Made by a program: the position numbers and the translations under genes. From a bacterium (lineage in GTDB: Bacteria > Omnitrophota > Gorgyraeia > Duberdicusellales > 4484-171): 34,309 nucleotides of DNA. Positions 1 to 7,803 of this stretch are shown piece by piece; position 1 is the stretch's first letter; every line of letters starts with the position of its first letter. The notes under the pieces were generated by a model. That model saw only the letters and a program-made list of their open reading frames with translations, did not search any database and was not told the DNA's origin. The stretch spans positions 1-34,309 of the forward strand of contig JAJYOP010000019.1 of the NCBI GenBank assembly GCA_021796115.1. The letters run 5' to 3'.

Positions 1-8
1 TGTTAGCT

Positions 9-47
9 AAAATTCAAAATGAGACTTTTTAAAATTGAAAAGTAGAC
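9..47. repeat. Left-end tandem terminal repeats of the IS
   Basis: Two direct copies of a 17-bp word, AAAATTCAAAATGAGAC at 9-25 and AAAATTGAAAAGTAGAC at 31-47, match at 14 of 17 positions with a 22-bp period. They are probably transposase binding sites. Confidence 0.7.
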
Positions 48-1291
48 AATCCTAGCTCATGCTTTTTGATTCTTTGTACATCGATGAGTTTATTGTTACC
101 CCAGAACCTTAATTCTATGAGTGTGTTGTTTAAGGGATATATGCGGATATTAATGGTTTGTCCTGGCTTAACATCCCTTAGCTTAATTGAGATGTTTTTA
201 ATGGTAACTTTGCAGTATTGATCAACTAAGCGGGTAGTCCTAAAGGCAAAGATGTCTTTATGGGTTAGATAAGGTGCTGGTATAGTGAATTGCCGGAATA
301 ATGATTTGCCCTGCTCTTTGGCATTTCGGAAACGTAAGTACGGTATTTCATCGGTTGTAGAATGTATCTGTCTATGGTTGTAACGGTCAAGCTCTGCATT
401 TAAGATACGCTGGCCATGGGCAATGGTCTTAACATTTTCCCTGATGCAGGAACGGATTATCCTATCCTGAAGCCATTGATAAGGTCTCTCAACTTTTCCT
501 TTTGCTTGCGGAGACAAGGCGTATATTGGCTTAATATGACAGTCAACTAAGACCTGTTTCCACTGAGGGTCTACATCGTCAGTAAACTTCTCAAACCTAT
601 TATGCAATTGGTCACGGCCTCTGACATACCGGAAGATAGAGTGACAATCCACATAATAAGAATATGCACAACCTTCTTTGATTGCAAGGGATTGCAAAGC
701 TTGGATATGCGCCCAGCTTGATTCATGTTCTTCAAACTTTCCGTAAGGTATATAACGGCTATAGTCATCCAAGGAAGTAATTAAACACCATTTTTTTCCT
801 GAAGCCGGAGCCCATAAGTGGTAAGAGGCATCGTGCTGGATAAGCTCGCCTATATAGCGGGTTAAAACTTCACGGTCGTGTACTTTTTTATGCTTCTTGC
901 GAGCAATATAAAAATCATGTTCCTTGGCATACTTAATGACAGTCGGCAATGATACGGCTTGACCATAGACTTTTTCCAACCGGTCTTTAACGTAGGAATA
1001 ATTATAGTATTTCAAAGGAATATCCTTATTTCCTATGGCCTCTTTGTCGATTTGCAGCTCTTTTATAATATTTTCTTCTACCAAAGGAGACAGCCTTTTA
1101 GGAGATTGCCTGGTATAGTTAATGGTAAAGTTAACAGGGTTATCCTTATATTCTTTCAATAACCTGAAGAATTGCGCTTTTTGAATACCTAAAAGTTCCT
1201 GGATGTATAGACGTTCAATTTCTTTGCTAATGTAGCGCTTGAATAAATCTTTAACCTGTTCAGTTGAAAAACTTTTGTGTATTTGAGCCAT
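29..1291 (-). CDS. IS transposase, rve/DDE integrase-core family
   Basis: Catalyses excision and insertion of the surrounding IS. The 420-residue protein has a predicted helix-turn-helix N-terminal region (about residues 10-130) and an rve-type RNase-H-like core. The catalytic acids are probably D154 in QHDASYHLW, D215 in YYVDCHS and E268 in AKGKVERPYQ. The last ~90 residues form a beta-rich C-terminal tail. I chose the ATG at 1291 rather than the upstream ATG at 1327 because AAAAAGGAG lies about 8 nt before it; the extra 12 residues (starting MSYTCNKK) have no such support. The stop lies inside the left-end repeats, so the last codons overlap transposase binding sites. No IstB-like helper is present, which argues against IS21. 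The frame is intact, so the element may be active. Confidence 0.9.
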   Translation of the reverse strand: MAQIHKSFSTEQVKDLFKRYISKEIERLYIQELLGIQKAQFFRLLKEYKDNPVNFTINYTRQSPKRLSPLVEENIIKELQIDKEAIGNKDIPLKYYNYSYVKDRLEKVYGQAVSLPTVIKYAKEHDFYIARKKHKKVHDREVLTRYIGELIQHDASYHLWAPASGKKWCLITSLDDYSRYIPYGKFEEHESSWAHIQALQSLAIKEGCAYSYYVDCHSIFRYVRGRDQLHNRFEKFTDDVDPQWKQVLVDCHIKPIYALSPQAKGKVERPYQWLQDRIIRSCIRENVKTIAHGQRILNAELDRYNHRQIHSTTDEIPYLRFRNAKEQGKSLFRQFTIPAPYLTHKDIFAFRTTRLVDQYCKVTIKNISIKLRDVKPGQTINIRIYPLNNTLIELRFWGNNKLIDVQRIKKHELGLSTFQF

Positions 1292-1336
1292 ACTTTTAAC
1301 CTCCTTTTTATTGCAAGTATAGCTCAAAAACAGGAT

Positions 1337-1390
1337 GTCTCATTTTCAGCTTTAATTGCTTAAAAACTGTCTCATTTTGAATTTTAATTG
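1337..1390. repeat. Right-end tandem terminal repeats of the IS
   Basis: A 22-bp word beginning GTCTCATTTT and ending AATTG occurs at 1337-1358 and again at 1369-1390, a 32-bp period. It is the reverse complement of the left-end word, so both IS ends carry doubled sites, with different spacing. Confidence 0.7.
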
Positions 1391-1436
1391 ACACAAGTTT
1401 TAATTTTCTTGATAATCGCCATATTCACGTTATAAT
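1388..1436 (+). promoter_or_regulatory. Two overlapping promoters for the phosphate operon, one with its -35 in the IS end
   Basis: Promoter A has TTGACA at 1388-1393, the last six bases of the IS, then 17 nt, then GATAAT at 1411-1416. Promoter B has TTGATA at 1409-1414, then 16 nt, then TATAAT at 1431-1436. Both point toward the PhoU-like gene at 1547. Predicted start of B is near 1443, giving a leader of about 105 nt. Motifs are seen; activity is inferred. Confidence 0.6.
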
Positions 1437-1443
1437 TATTACT

Positions 1444-1494
1444 CTCTTTTGCCATGGTGGTGTAATGCGCCACCATGGCAAAAGAGACGTCGCC
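1444..1494. repeat. Perfect 17-bp stem hairpin in the phosphate-operon leader; dispersed repeat
   Basis: CTCTTTTGCCATGGTGG (1444-1460) pairs perfectly with 1470-1486 across a 9-nt loop. The right half (1462-1494, GTAATGCGCCACC then TGGC then CGTCGCC) recurs at 12179-12212 with about 80% identity, so this is part of a dispersed repeat. It starts almost at the predicted transcription start of promoter B. Confidence 0.75.
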
Positions 1495-1546
1495 AGCGGT
1501 CGTTTTCATAACATTGTTCATCCAGGCACGATGAAAGGGGGTTTTT

Positions 1547-2173
1547 ATGCTTTTCAAATTCCTTCCCAAAGGATTCAACTTTTTCGATCTTTTCGACCGG
1601 CAAGTTAACTGCGCAGTAGACGCGGCAGATTATTTTAAAGAATTGATGTTGGAAGGAGTTACCTCTGAAGACGTTGTCCAAAAAATGGCCGCCATTGAGC
1701 ACCAGGGAGACGAAGTTTCCCATGAAATTTTTGAACACCTGAATAAAACCTTTATCACCCCTTTTGACCGCGAAGACATCCATGCTCTTGCCAAAGAGTT
1801 GGATAATATAACCGATATGCTCAATACAATCGTAAGCCGCCTCTGGGTTTATAAACTTGCCACAAAAGACGAAAATCTTGTAAAATTTTCTTTAGTAATC
1901 AGCGAATCGGTAAATGCGGTCAGCCGTGCCGTAAAGGGCCTGCGCAATACGAAAAACTCCAAATATATTCAGGAAGCTTGCGTTGAAATCAATCGCCTTG
2001 AAAATGTAGGCGATACGATGAGGGATGAAATGCTTGCCGAGCTCTTCGATAACGGAAAAAATCCCATCCTGGTTATAAAATTAAAAGAAATCTATCAAGA
2101 TGCGGAGACGGTTCTTGATATATGCGAAGATGTAACTCACGCCGTTGGTGCCATCCTCCTGAAACAGGCATAA
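1547..2173 (+). CDS. DUF47/PhoU-like phosphate transport accessory protein
   Basis: A 208-residue all-alpha protein of the DUF47 family (PhoU-like, TIGR00153 type). It is usually encoded directly before a PiT permease and is thought to modulate its activity at the cytoplasmic face. The sequence shows the repeated helical pattern with the acidic motifs typical of the family: HQGDEVSHEIF near residue 52, FDREDIHALAKELDNITD near 73-90 and RLENVGDTMRDEM near 149. Full family length. The start is supported by AAAGGGGG a few bases before the ATG. It lies 3 nt upstream of the PiT gene, so the two are surely co-transcribed. Upstream lie two candidate promoters, one borrowed from the IS end, and a leader hairpin. 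Confidence 0.9.
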   Translation: MLFKFLPKGFNFFDLFDRQVNCAVDAADYFKELMLEGVTSEDVVQKMAAIEHQGDEVSHEIFEHLNKTFITPFDREDIHALAKELDNITDMLNTIVSRLWVYKLATKDENLVKFSLVISESVNAVSRAVKGLRNTKNSKYIQEACVEINRLENVGDTMRDEMLAELFDNGKNPILVIKLKEIYQDAETVLDICEDVTHAVGAILLKQA

Positions 2174-2176
2174 TCT

Positions 2177-3169
2177 ATGACATTATTTATTCTACTTTTA
2201 ATAGCTCTTGCCCTGTTTTTTGATTTCTTGAATGGGTTTCATGATTCCGCTAATTCTATAGCCACTGTCGTTTCAACACGAGTGCTTTCCCCGCGCCAGG
2301 CGGTAATCTGGGCGGCTTTTTTTAATTTCATAGCCTTTTTCTTTTTCGGCCATCATGTTGCAAATACCGTCGGCAAGGGTATTGTCGATATCGCAATTAT
2401 CGATAACGTTATTATTTTAGGAACGCTTATCGGCGCCTGCAGTTGGAATGTTATTACCTGGTGTTTCGGATTACCCACCAGCTCTTCTCATGCTTTAATC
2501 GGGGGATTGGTAGGAGCCGCAGTTGTAAAAGCGGGGATAATGCCGCTTAAATGGCCCGGCATTTTAAAAACCGTTATCTTTATTTTTGTTTCGCCTATTT
2601 TAGGGCTTATTTTAGGCTGGGCATTCGGCATTCTGGTTTACTGGTTATTTCGCAAAAACGCCCCGCTGAAAATCGACCATATTTTTAGAAAAGGGCAGTT
2701 ACTTTCTGCGGCATTCTATAGTATGGGCCACGGTGGCAATGACGCGCAAAAAACCATGGGTATTATCGCCAGTTTGCTTTTTAGCGCCGGAATTCTCGGC
2801 AGAGAATTTTATATACCTCTTTGGGTTGTATTTGCCTGCTATACTGCTATTGCTCTGGGAACAATGTTTGGCGGCTGGCGCATTGTCAAAACCATGGGCC
2901 AGCGCGTAGCCAAACTTAAACCTGTGGATGGCTTCTGCGCAGAAAGCGGCGCAGCAGTTACCCTGTTTTTTGCTTCCCAGTTTGGCATCCCGGTGAGCAC
3001 AACCCATACTATTACCGGCAGTATTATGGGTATAGGTTCGCTGCGGCGTTTGAGTGCTGTGCGTTGGGGTGTTGCCGGAAAAATTGTCTGGGCCTGGATA
3101 TTAACGATTCCGTGTTCTGCTCTAATGTCAGCTGTAGCCTATGTGGTTTTGCGAAAGCTTCAAATATAA
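2177..3169 (+). CDS. pit: PiT-family inorganic phosphate transporter
   Basis: Low-affinity cation-coupled phosphate permease of the inner membrane (PiT/PHO4 family). The 330-residue protein is hydrophobic with about 10 membrane segments. It carries both halves of the family signature: GFHDSANSIAT at about residues 20-30 and GHGGNDAQKTMG at about 184-195, plus the GLPTSSSHALIGG motif at 98-110 and its mirror GIPVSTTHTITGS near 275, as expected from the inverted internal repeat. Length is typical of short bacterial and archaeal PiT proteins. It starts 3 nt after the DUF47 gene without a clear Shine-Dalgarno, so translational coupling is likely. Whether it moves phosphate with H+ or Na+ cannot be told from the sequence. 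Confidence 0.94.
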   Translation: MTLFILLLIALALFFDFLNGFHDSANSIATVVSTRVLSPRQAVIWAAFFNFIAFFFFGHHVANTVGKGIVDIAIIDNVIILGTLIGACSWNVITWCFGLPTSSSHALIGGLVGAAVVKAGIMPLKWPGILKTVIFIFVSPILGLILGWAFGILVYWLFRKNAPLKIDHIFRKGQLLSAAFYSMGHGGNDAQKTMGIIASLLFSAGILGREFYIPLWVVFACYTAIALGTMFGGWRIVKTMGQRVAKLKPVDGFCAESGAAVTLFFASQFGIPVSTTHTITGSIMGIGSLRRLSAVRWGVAGKIVWAWILTIPCSALMSAVAYVVLRKLQI

Positions 3170-3205
3170 CTTTCACAGTCCGGATAAGCAATATGGTAAT
3201 AAAAG

Positions 3206-3622
3206 ATGGCCGCAAAACGAAAAGTCACCTTTAAAATATTCGTCTTCCTGATATCCACTGATTTGCTGGAAACATTCGCCCAGTTTTGCTTTAAAAAAAG
3301 CACAACCTGCCAAAGCTTTTCCGGAATCGTGACTATTGCCCAGGCATATTTATTTATTAAAACAGTTATTTTCTCTCCTTTCCTGTGGCTGGCATTATTT
3401 TCTGTCTTACTTATCTTTACTATCTGGTCAACCATCCTTTCTAAAATTGATTTGAGCGTGGCTGTGCCTGTAGCAAGTTTTAGTTATATACTTGTGCCGC
3501 TTACATCGAGCATTTTCCTTCATGAAAAAATATCTAGCATTCGGTGGTTTGGCATTATATTCATACTTATTGGAGTAATACTTGTCTCGATGAGTACCGA
3601 CCATAAAAAAGAAATTGCATGA
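3206..3622 (+). CDS. Half-size DMT/EamA-like membrane subunit A
   Basis: A 138-residue protein with four predicted membrane helices, resembling one EamA half or an SMR/ArnE-ArnF-like subunit. The C-terminal stretch (SSIFLHEKISSIRWFGIIFI) carries the usual EamA pattern of an acidic residue in the loop before the last helix. It overlaps the next gene by 4 nt (ATGA), and that gene encodes a second protein of the same type, so the two probably form a heterodimer equal to a full 8-10-TM drug/metabolite transporter. Followed by glycan genes, an undecaprenyl-phosphate-sugar flippase role like ArnE/ArnF is a reasonable guess; small-molecule export is the alternative. No strong ribosome binding site is seen before the ATG at 3206. 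Confidence 0.75.
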   Translation: MAAKRKVTFKIFVFLISTDLLETFAQFCFKKSTTCQSFSGIVTIAQAYLFIKTVIFSPFLWLALFSVLLIFTIWSTILSKIDLSVAVPVASFSYILVPLTSSIFLHEKISSIRWFGIIFILIGVILVSMSTDHKKEIA

Positions 3623-3999
3623 AAGAACATATTTTTATTATCATAGGCCTGATTGCCTTGACCGATGTTTGCGATACTGTCGGACAATTGATTCTTAAAT
3701 CATCGATTAATAAAATAAACTGGCACATCAACACTCTCAAAAAGGCAATATTTTTAATAATTGAATTGCTTAAAATGCCGCGCATATGGTTTGGCTTCAT
3801 TTTAAGCGGAGTATCTTTAATTTTCTGGCTTATCGCTCTTACCAAAGCAGATTTGAATCTTGCTTTTTCTTTGGATAGTATGCGCTATATCATGATAGCC
3901 ATAGCCTCAATGTTATTTTTAAAAGAAAAAATAAGTAATGAGCGTTGGTTCGGTATTATCTTTGTAGTCTTTGGTATTGTGCTGGCTGCGCTCGGGTGA
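3619..3999 (+). CDS. Half-size DMT/EamA-like membrane subunit B
   Basis: A 126-residue four-helix partner of the preceding gene, sharing the ending pattern MLFLKEKISNERWFGIIF with it. The two proteins are clear paralogues from a tandem duplication, and the ATGA overlap implies coupled translation and equal dosage. Family knowledge says single EamA-domain proteins work as dimers. The substrate is unknown; proximity to sugar-modifying genes favours a lipid-linked sugar. The gene ends 5 nt before the left arm of a ~110-bp dispersed repeat (4005-4110). Confidence 0.75.
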   Translation: MKEHIFIIIGLIALTDVCDTVGQLILKSSINKINWHINTLKKAIFLIIELLKMPRIWFGFILSGVSLIFWLIALTKADLNLAFSLDSMRYIMIAIASMLFLKEKISNERWFGIIFVVFGIVLAALG

Positions 4000-4004
4000 T
4001 TATG

Positions 4005-4110
4005 AACCCCGCGCCCTTCCAAAGCAAAATATGTTTATCTGTAAAGACATAGAAAGGTTAATACAAAAAGTTTATTAAAAAAATGTTCCAAGAAAGGAAG
4101 GGCGGGGTGA
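4005..4110 (+). repeat. ~110-bp dispersed repeat with GC-rich inverted ends, copy 1
   Basis: Left arm ACCCCGCGCCCTTCC (4006-4020) pairs with GGAAGGGCGGGGT (4096-4108). The interior is AT-rich and aligns with the copy at 28218-28350: both contain CAAAATATGT, then ATCTG, then AAAGTT/AAGGTT and AGTTT blocks in the same order. The right end carries GGAAGGG followed by a start codon (GTG here, ATG in the other copy). Confidence 0.75.
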
Positions 4111-5279
4111 ATACCACCCAAGGTCTAACAGCTCGAATTACGAACAAAATATCCGATTTTCCTGAAGAAGACTGGAACAGTATTTCCCCACCTGTTTTAG
4201 AAAACTACAATTTCTTCAAAACTATCGATGAATCGAATTTCGAGCAATTTTCTTTCTTCTATATCCTTGTTTATGATAATAAAATTCCCGTTGGCGCTAC
4301 CTCATGTTTCCTTATGCGCTTTGCCCTGGATATGACAGTCTGCGGACCGCTTAAAGTAATTTTCAATTCGATCAAGAAAATACTCCCCGGCCTTTTAATG
4401 CCCAGGGTCTTAATGTGTGGTTTACCGATGGCTGCCGGCAGAATCGGCATTAGCAGAGAAAACAATCGTGTAATGGGTAAAATACATGAGTGCCTGGAAA
4501 AGATAGCGGAGAATGAAAAAGCAGCGATGATTATTTTCAAGGATTTTACCGGCGATTATGATAATATCCTGAAACCTTTTCTTAAAAAAAGTTTTTGCCG
4601 GATAGAAAGCCTTCCTTCCACCGACATGAAGATTAATTTTTCAAGCTTCAACGATTATTTGAAGACCTTAAGCCGATCATCAAGAGACGGGATAAAACGA
4701 AATTTTAAAAAAGTAGACGGCAAAATTAAAATCGATTTAGAGATTACAAACGCATTAAAAGAAGATATCCTGCCGGAGGTATACAGGCTTTATCTTGAGA
4801 CTTATGAAAAAAATGATATTGGCCTTGAAAAAGTGCCGATGGAATTTTTCAAAAACATTTCCCGTAATATGCCGGAAGAGGCCAAATATTTCCTGTGGAG
4901 AATTGACGGAAAAATTGCGGCATTTGCCTTGTGTCTGGTCCGCAAAGAATATTTTATCGATTACTACCTCGGTTTCGATTATAAAATAGCCCACGACTAC
5001 TATCTTTATTTTATCCGTTTCCGTGATTTGATGAATTGGTGCATCAAAAACGGTATAAAAAAATATGAAATGGGTGCAACAAGTTATGAAGCAAAACGGA
5101 GGCTTGGATTCAGCTTTATCCGCCTTTATTTTTACCTGAAGCACCGTAATCCCTTAGTTAATCTCTTTGCAGGCGTGTTAACTTCTTTTATGAAACCGGA
5201 GAATTTTGATCCGGTGTTTAAGAAGATGAATAAAACAGGCAAGAATTACAGCTGTTTCCCGTGGGGTTATACCAATTGA
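4107..5279 (+). CDS. FemAB/GNAT-like acyl- or aminoacyltransferase
   Basis: A 390-residue protein with the two-lobed acetyltransferase fold of the Acetyltransf_6/FemAB type. The C-terminal lobe (about residues 200-350) contains KYFLWRIDGKIAAFALCLV and the YYLYFIRFRDLMNWCIKNGI then YEMGATSYEAKRRLGF region typical of such enzymes, which transfer acyl or aminoacyl groups onto cell-envelope glycans or peptidoglycan precursors. Two starts are in frame: ATG 4083 and GTG 4107. I prefer GTG because AGAAAGGAAGGG sits just upstream and because the homologous repeat copy at 28345 has its ATG at the same place. No signal peptide, so it acts in the cytoplasm. The exact donor and acceptor are unknown; neighbouring epimerase and glycosyltransferases suggest a polysaccharide or lipid-sugar acceptor. 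Confidence 0.75.
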   Translation: MNTTQGLTARITNKISDFPEEDWNSISPPVLENYNFFKTIDESNFEQFSFFYILVYDNKIPVGATSCFLMRFALDMTVCGPLKVIFNSIKKILPGLLMPRVLMCGLPMAAGRIGISRENNRVMGKIHECLEKIAENEKAAMIIFKDFTGDYDNILKPFLKKSFCRIESLPSTDMKINFSSFNDYLKTLSRSSRDGIKRNFKKVDGKIKIDLEITNALKEDILPEVYRLYLETYEKNDIGLEKVPMEFFKNISRNMPEEAKYFLWRIDGKIAAFALCLVRKEYFIDYYLGFDYKIAHDYYLYFIRFRDLMNWCIKNGIKKYEMGATSYEAKRRLGFSFIRLYFYLKHRNPLVNLFAGVLTSFMKPENFDPVFKKMNKTGKNYSCFPWGYTN

Positions 5280-5304
5280 CGCATTATCTTTTTTCCACTA
5301 TAAT
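5276..5304 (+). promoter_or_regulatory. Sigma-70-type promoter upstream of the epimerase gene
   Basis: TTGACG at 5276-5281, a 17-nt spacer, and TATAAT at 5299-5304. The -35 overlaps the stop codon of the preceding transferase gene. The predicted transcript starts near 5311, about 45 nt before the ATG at 5356. Confidence 0.65.
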
Positions 5305-5355
5305 CATTATTTTACAAGAAAATTTTCCACAGATAAGTAAGAAATAATAATTATC

Positions 5356-6429
5356 ATGAAAAAAACAGTTCTGGTTACCGGTTCCGCGGGCTTAGTCGGG
5401 TCTGAATGCGTGCGTTTTTTCAGCCAAAAAGGCTTTGAGGTCGTTGGCATCGACAATAATATGCGCATGGCATTTTTCGGCAAAGACGGTTCTGTCGAGT
5501 GGAATAAAAAACTGCTTTTAGAAACTATTCCGGACTATCTCCATTACGATATAGACATCCGCGATAAATCCGCGATTGAAGATTTAATTTCCAAATACAA
5601 ATTTGACTTAATTATCCATACCGCAGCCCAGCCATCGCATGACTGGGCTGCGCAGGCGCCATACGTTGATTTCGGTATCAACGCCATAGGCACACATATT
5701 TTATTGGAAACTACAAGAAAACTTGCGCCGAAAGCAGTCTTTATCTATACCTCAACCAATAAAGTTTACGGCGATAATCCAAACCGGCTCCCCCTGGTTG
5801 AACTTGAGAAACGTTACGAACTCCCTGAAAACCATATCTATTATAAAGGAATAGATGAAACAATGAGCATCGATAACTGTCTGCACAGTTTATTCGGCGC
5901 TTCAAAGCTTTCCGCAGACATTCTCGTCCAGGAATATGGCAGGTATTTTGGCCTGAAATGCGCGGTCTTTCGCGCCGGTTGTATCACCGGAGCCTATCAC
6001 TCAGGCAGCCGGCTTCACGGTTTCCTTTCCTATCTTGTTAAGTGCTGTGCATCCGGAGAAAAATATATTATTTACGGCTATAAAGGAAAGCAGGTCCGCG
6101 ACAATATCCATTCTTTTGACTTAACCAATGCCTTCTATCATTTTTTCTTAACGCCCCGCTGCGGAGAAATTTATAATATCGGAGGAACGCGCATCGCCAG
6201 CGTTTCGGTTTTAGAAGCTATCGAGATTTGCAAAAAAGCCTGCGGTAAAAAATTAGCCTATGAATATGTGGATAAAAACCGTATCGGAGATCATATGTGG
6301 TGGATATCCGATGTTACTAAATTTAAAACACACTATCCGGATTGGAAACTGACCTACGATAAATACAGCGTGATTGATGATATAGTCCGCGGGGTAATTC
6401 GTTCAGGTGGTGTATCAGGTAGCGTGTAA
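5356..6429 (+). CDS. CDP-paratose 2-epimerase-like NAD-dependent SDR
   Basis: Extended short-chain dehydrogenase (357 residues) acting on a nucleotide sugar. The N-terminal Rossmann loop is GSAGLVG (residues 9-15), followed by the substrate-family hallmark DNNMRMAFFGKDGSVEWN (33-50), HTAAQPSHDWAAQ (88-100) and TSTNKVYGDNPN (132-143). These match CDP-paratose/tyvelose epimerase-like proteins found in O-antigen and glycan clusters. The catalytic YxxxK appears as FGASK, with F180 in the tyrosine position and K184 retained. No Shine-Dalgarno is visible, but a good promoter lies at 5276-5304. The last residues (GGVSGSV) are encoded by the edge of a palindromic repeat. The actual sugar product cannot be named from sequence. 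Confidence 0.8.
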   Translation: MKKTVLVTGSAGLVGSECVRFFSQKGFEVVGIDNNMRMAFFGKDGSVEWNKKLLLETIPDYLHYDIDIRDKSAIEDLISKYKFDLIIHTAAQPSHDWAAQAPYVDFGINAIGTHILLETTRKLAPKAVFIYTSTNKVYGDNPNRLPLVELEKRYELPENHIYYKGIDETMSIDNCLHSLFGASKLSADILVQEYGRYFGLKCAVFRAGCITGAYHSGSRLHGFLSYLVKCCASGEKYIIYGYKGKQVRDNIHSFDLTNAFYHFFLTPRCGEIYNIGGTRIASVSVLEAIEICKKACGKKLAYEYVDKNRIGDHMWWISDVTKFKTHYPDWKLTYDKYSVIDDIVRGVIRSGGVSGSV

Positions 6430-6453
6430 CACGTATCACGTGATACCTGTTAC
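6426..6453. repeat. 28-bp palindromic repeat built from GTATCACG/GTAAC words
   Basis: GTAAC then ACGTATCACGTGATAC then CTGTTAC gives a near-perfect 28-bp palindrome (26 of 28 positions). Further word copies flank it (GTATCAGG at 6412, GTGATAC at 6454-6460). It overlaps the stop codon of the epimerase gene. Confidence 0.75.
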
Positions 6454-6474
6454 GTGATACAGAATTAACATTGT

Positions 6475-7803
6475 ATGTTTTCTAAACTTTCTAAGTTCGA
6501 CTTCATCTTCTGGACAATTCTTGCAATTTTTGTCATCGCCATAGGTTTTACTCTTGCGCATCGCGATGGCAGGGATTTAAAAGTCGGGTTGTTCGGCGTA
6601 GAGCAGGTATTACAGAAAAAATCCCCTTATGATAACCCAAGCGACCCTAATCGCACAATCTTTCGCTATGCACCCGGAATAACTATCCTAGAATATCCAT
6701 TTCTTTTTAAAGCTAAAATGGTTGAGCCTTCTACCTTAGGCTTCGAAAATATAAAGCCATCGGTCTTTGCCTGGTATATTTTTGAAATTATCGCTATTTT
6801 TTTAAGCGCCAAACTAATCTTTAAGATTGCCCCGTCGCCATCAAAAGAATTGTCCCGGCGTAATTTAAAAATAGGCATGCTTCTGGCTTTACCTCTCATC
6901 GGTTATGAATTATCCAACAGCCAGAATAAGCTGGCAGCTCTTTTCTTTTTACTTACGGCAATCTGGCTGTTTAAGAAAAACCGGTGGTTTTTGTCGGCAA
7001 TTGCCTTTAACATTGCCATGACGATTTATATCCCGTTATCGTTTTTTGTTTTTTATTTTCTGATAAAGAGTAAAGGAAAATATATAATTCATTTTCTACT
7101 GGGGGCAATTGCAATATTTATCGTAATGCCTGCGCTTTTCTTTGGCTGGAATTTCAATATCTACCTGCTTAAGGAGTGGTATAGATGCAGTATTTCTCCG
7201 TTTTCCGCAGCGAATTCTTACGCGAGTTACGTTGATTTAAGGGTAAGCAGCCAGTCTTTACCAAGCGCAATAGGCAGGTTATTTGTTTTCGGCAAAACCG
7301 GTAATTTTAAATATCTTATTTCTCCTGAAGCGGTGCACACAATTATCCGGATATTTTCCGGTTTAATCCTTCTATTTTCGTGTATTGGCGCATTTTGTGC
7401 CCGTAAAAATGAAAAATTAGACGGCCTTGCTATTGCGACATTTTTGATTCTGGCTTTGATTATGCCGCAATATTGTATCTATTATACCTGGGCGTATTTG
7501 TTTGTGGTGTATTTTATAGTCTTTAATTATGTGAGTTTTCCGGCTGTTTCGTTACTTCAGAAAAAAGCTTTAATTATTTCGTTAGCTGTTTTATTCTTGT
7601 CAATTTGCCTTATCGGTATCCATTTCTTTAAACACTATTCTTTTATTTTCTGGGCGACATTTATTTTATGGGTTAAAATGGTAGCGGTAATGATAAATGA
7701 GGCCAACATTTTTCCAAGCCAAAAGCGAAGGGAAAATGTTAGTGCGAATTACCCCCACACCAATTATTTTAATATGTTTTATATGTATATACTAAAAAGT
7801 TAA
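6475..7803 (+). CDS. GT87/DUF2029-like polytopic glycosyltransferase
   Basis: A 442-residue membrane protein with roughly 10-12 hydrophobic segments, resembling the GT87 family of polyprenyl-phosphate-mannose-dependent mannosyltransferases (DUF2029). The large loop after TM1 with AHRDGRDLKVGLFGVEQVL and SPYDNPSDPNRTIFRYAPG (residues ~28-70) fits the family pattern in which an early loop acidic residue is catalytic. The GT2 gene downstream could make the lipid-linked sugar donor, a coherent pair. The natural C-terminus appears to be lost: after the last TM the frame reads through a hairpin and the left inverted repeat of a GIY-YIG unit, adding about 30 foreign residues (from NIFPSQKRREN onward) and ending at the nonsense codon inside the nuclease gene. 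Confidence 0.7.
   Translation: MFSKLSKFDFIFWTILAIFVIAIGFTLAHRDGRDLKVGLFGVEQVLQKKSPYDNPSDPNRTIFRYAPGITILEYPFLFKAKMVEPSTLGFENIKPSVFAWYIFEIIAIFLSAKLIFKIAPSPSKELSRRNLKIGMLLALPLIGYELSNSQNKLAALFFLLTAIWLFKKNRWFLSAIAFNIAMTIYIPLSFFVFYFLIKSKGKYIIHFLLGAIAIFIVMPALFFGWNFNIYLLKEWYRCSISPFSAANSYASYVDLRVSSQSLPSAIGRLFVFGKTGNFKYLISPEAVHTIIRIFSGLILLFSCIGAFCARKNEKLDGLAIATFLILALIMPQYCIYYTWAYLFVVYFIVFNYVSFPAVSLLQKKALIISLAVLFLSICLIGIHFFKHYSFIFWATFILWVKMVAVMINEANIFPSQKRRENVSANYPHTNYFNMFYMYILKS
7705..7740. repeat. Hairpin at the 3' end of the GT87 coding region
   Basis: AACATTTTTCC (7705-7715) pairs with GGGAAAATGTT (7730-7740), 10 of 11 positions, with a 14-nt loop. It immediately precedes the inverted repeat of the GIY-YIG unit and may be its outer boundary. 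Confidence 0.6.

Larger units (their letters stand above)
1..1393 (-). mobile_element. Complete insertion sequence with DDE transposase (IS481/ISNCY-like)
   Basis: The two ends form an imperfect 25-bp inverted repeat: positions 1-25, and 1369-1393 on the other strand. It has about 3 mismatches, begins TGT and ends ACA, and has a perfect 17-bp core, AAAATTCAAAATGAGAC (9-25 against 1369-1385). One transposase gene fills the interior on the minus strand. The window begins at or very near the left tip, so the left flank and any target duplication cannot be seen; the right flank starts CAAGT. Family assignment to an rve-type IS (IS481 or the IS1202/ISNCY group) rests on the single DDE orf, the TGT tips and the length, and is tentative. 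Confidence 0.85.

Noticed and set aside
1444-1486. Hairpin as a terminator for the IS transposase
   Set aside because: It lies upstream of the transposase gene, outside the IS, and has no T-run on either side; better read as a repeat in the phosphate-operon leader.
4083-4106. ATG start for the FemAB-like transferase
   Set aside because: GTG at 4107 has a proper Shine-Dalgarno and matches the start position in the homologous repeat copy at 28345; the ATG at 4083 lies inside the repeat interior.
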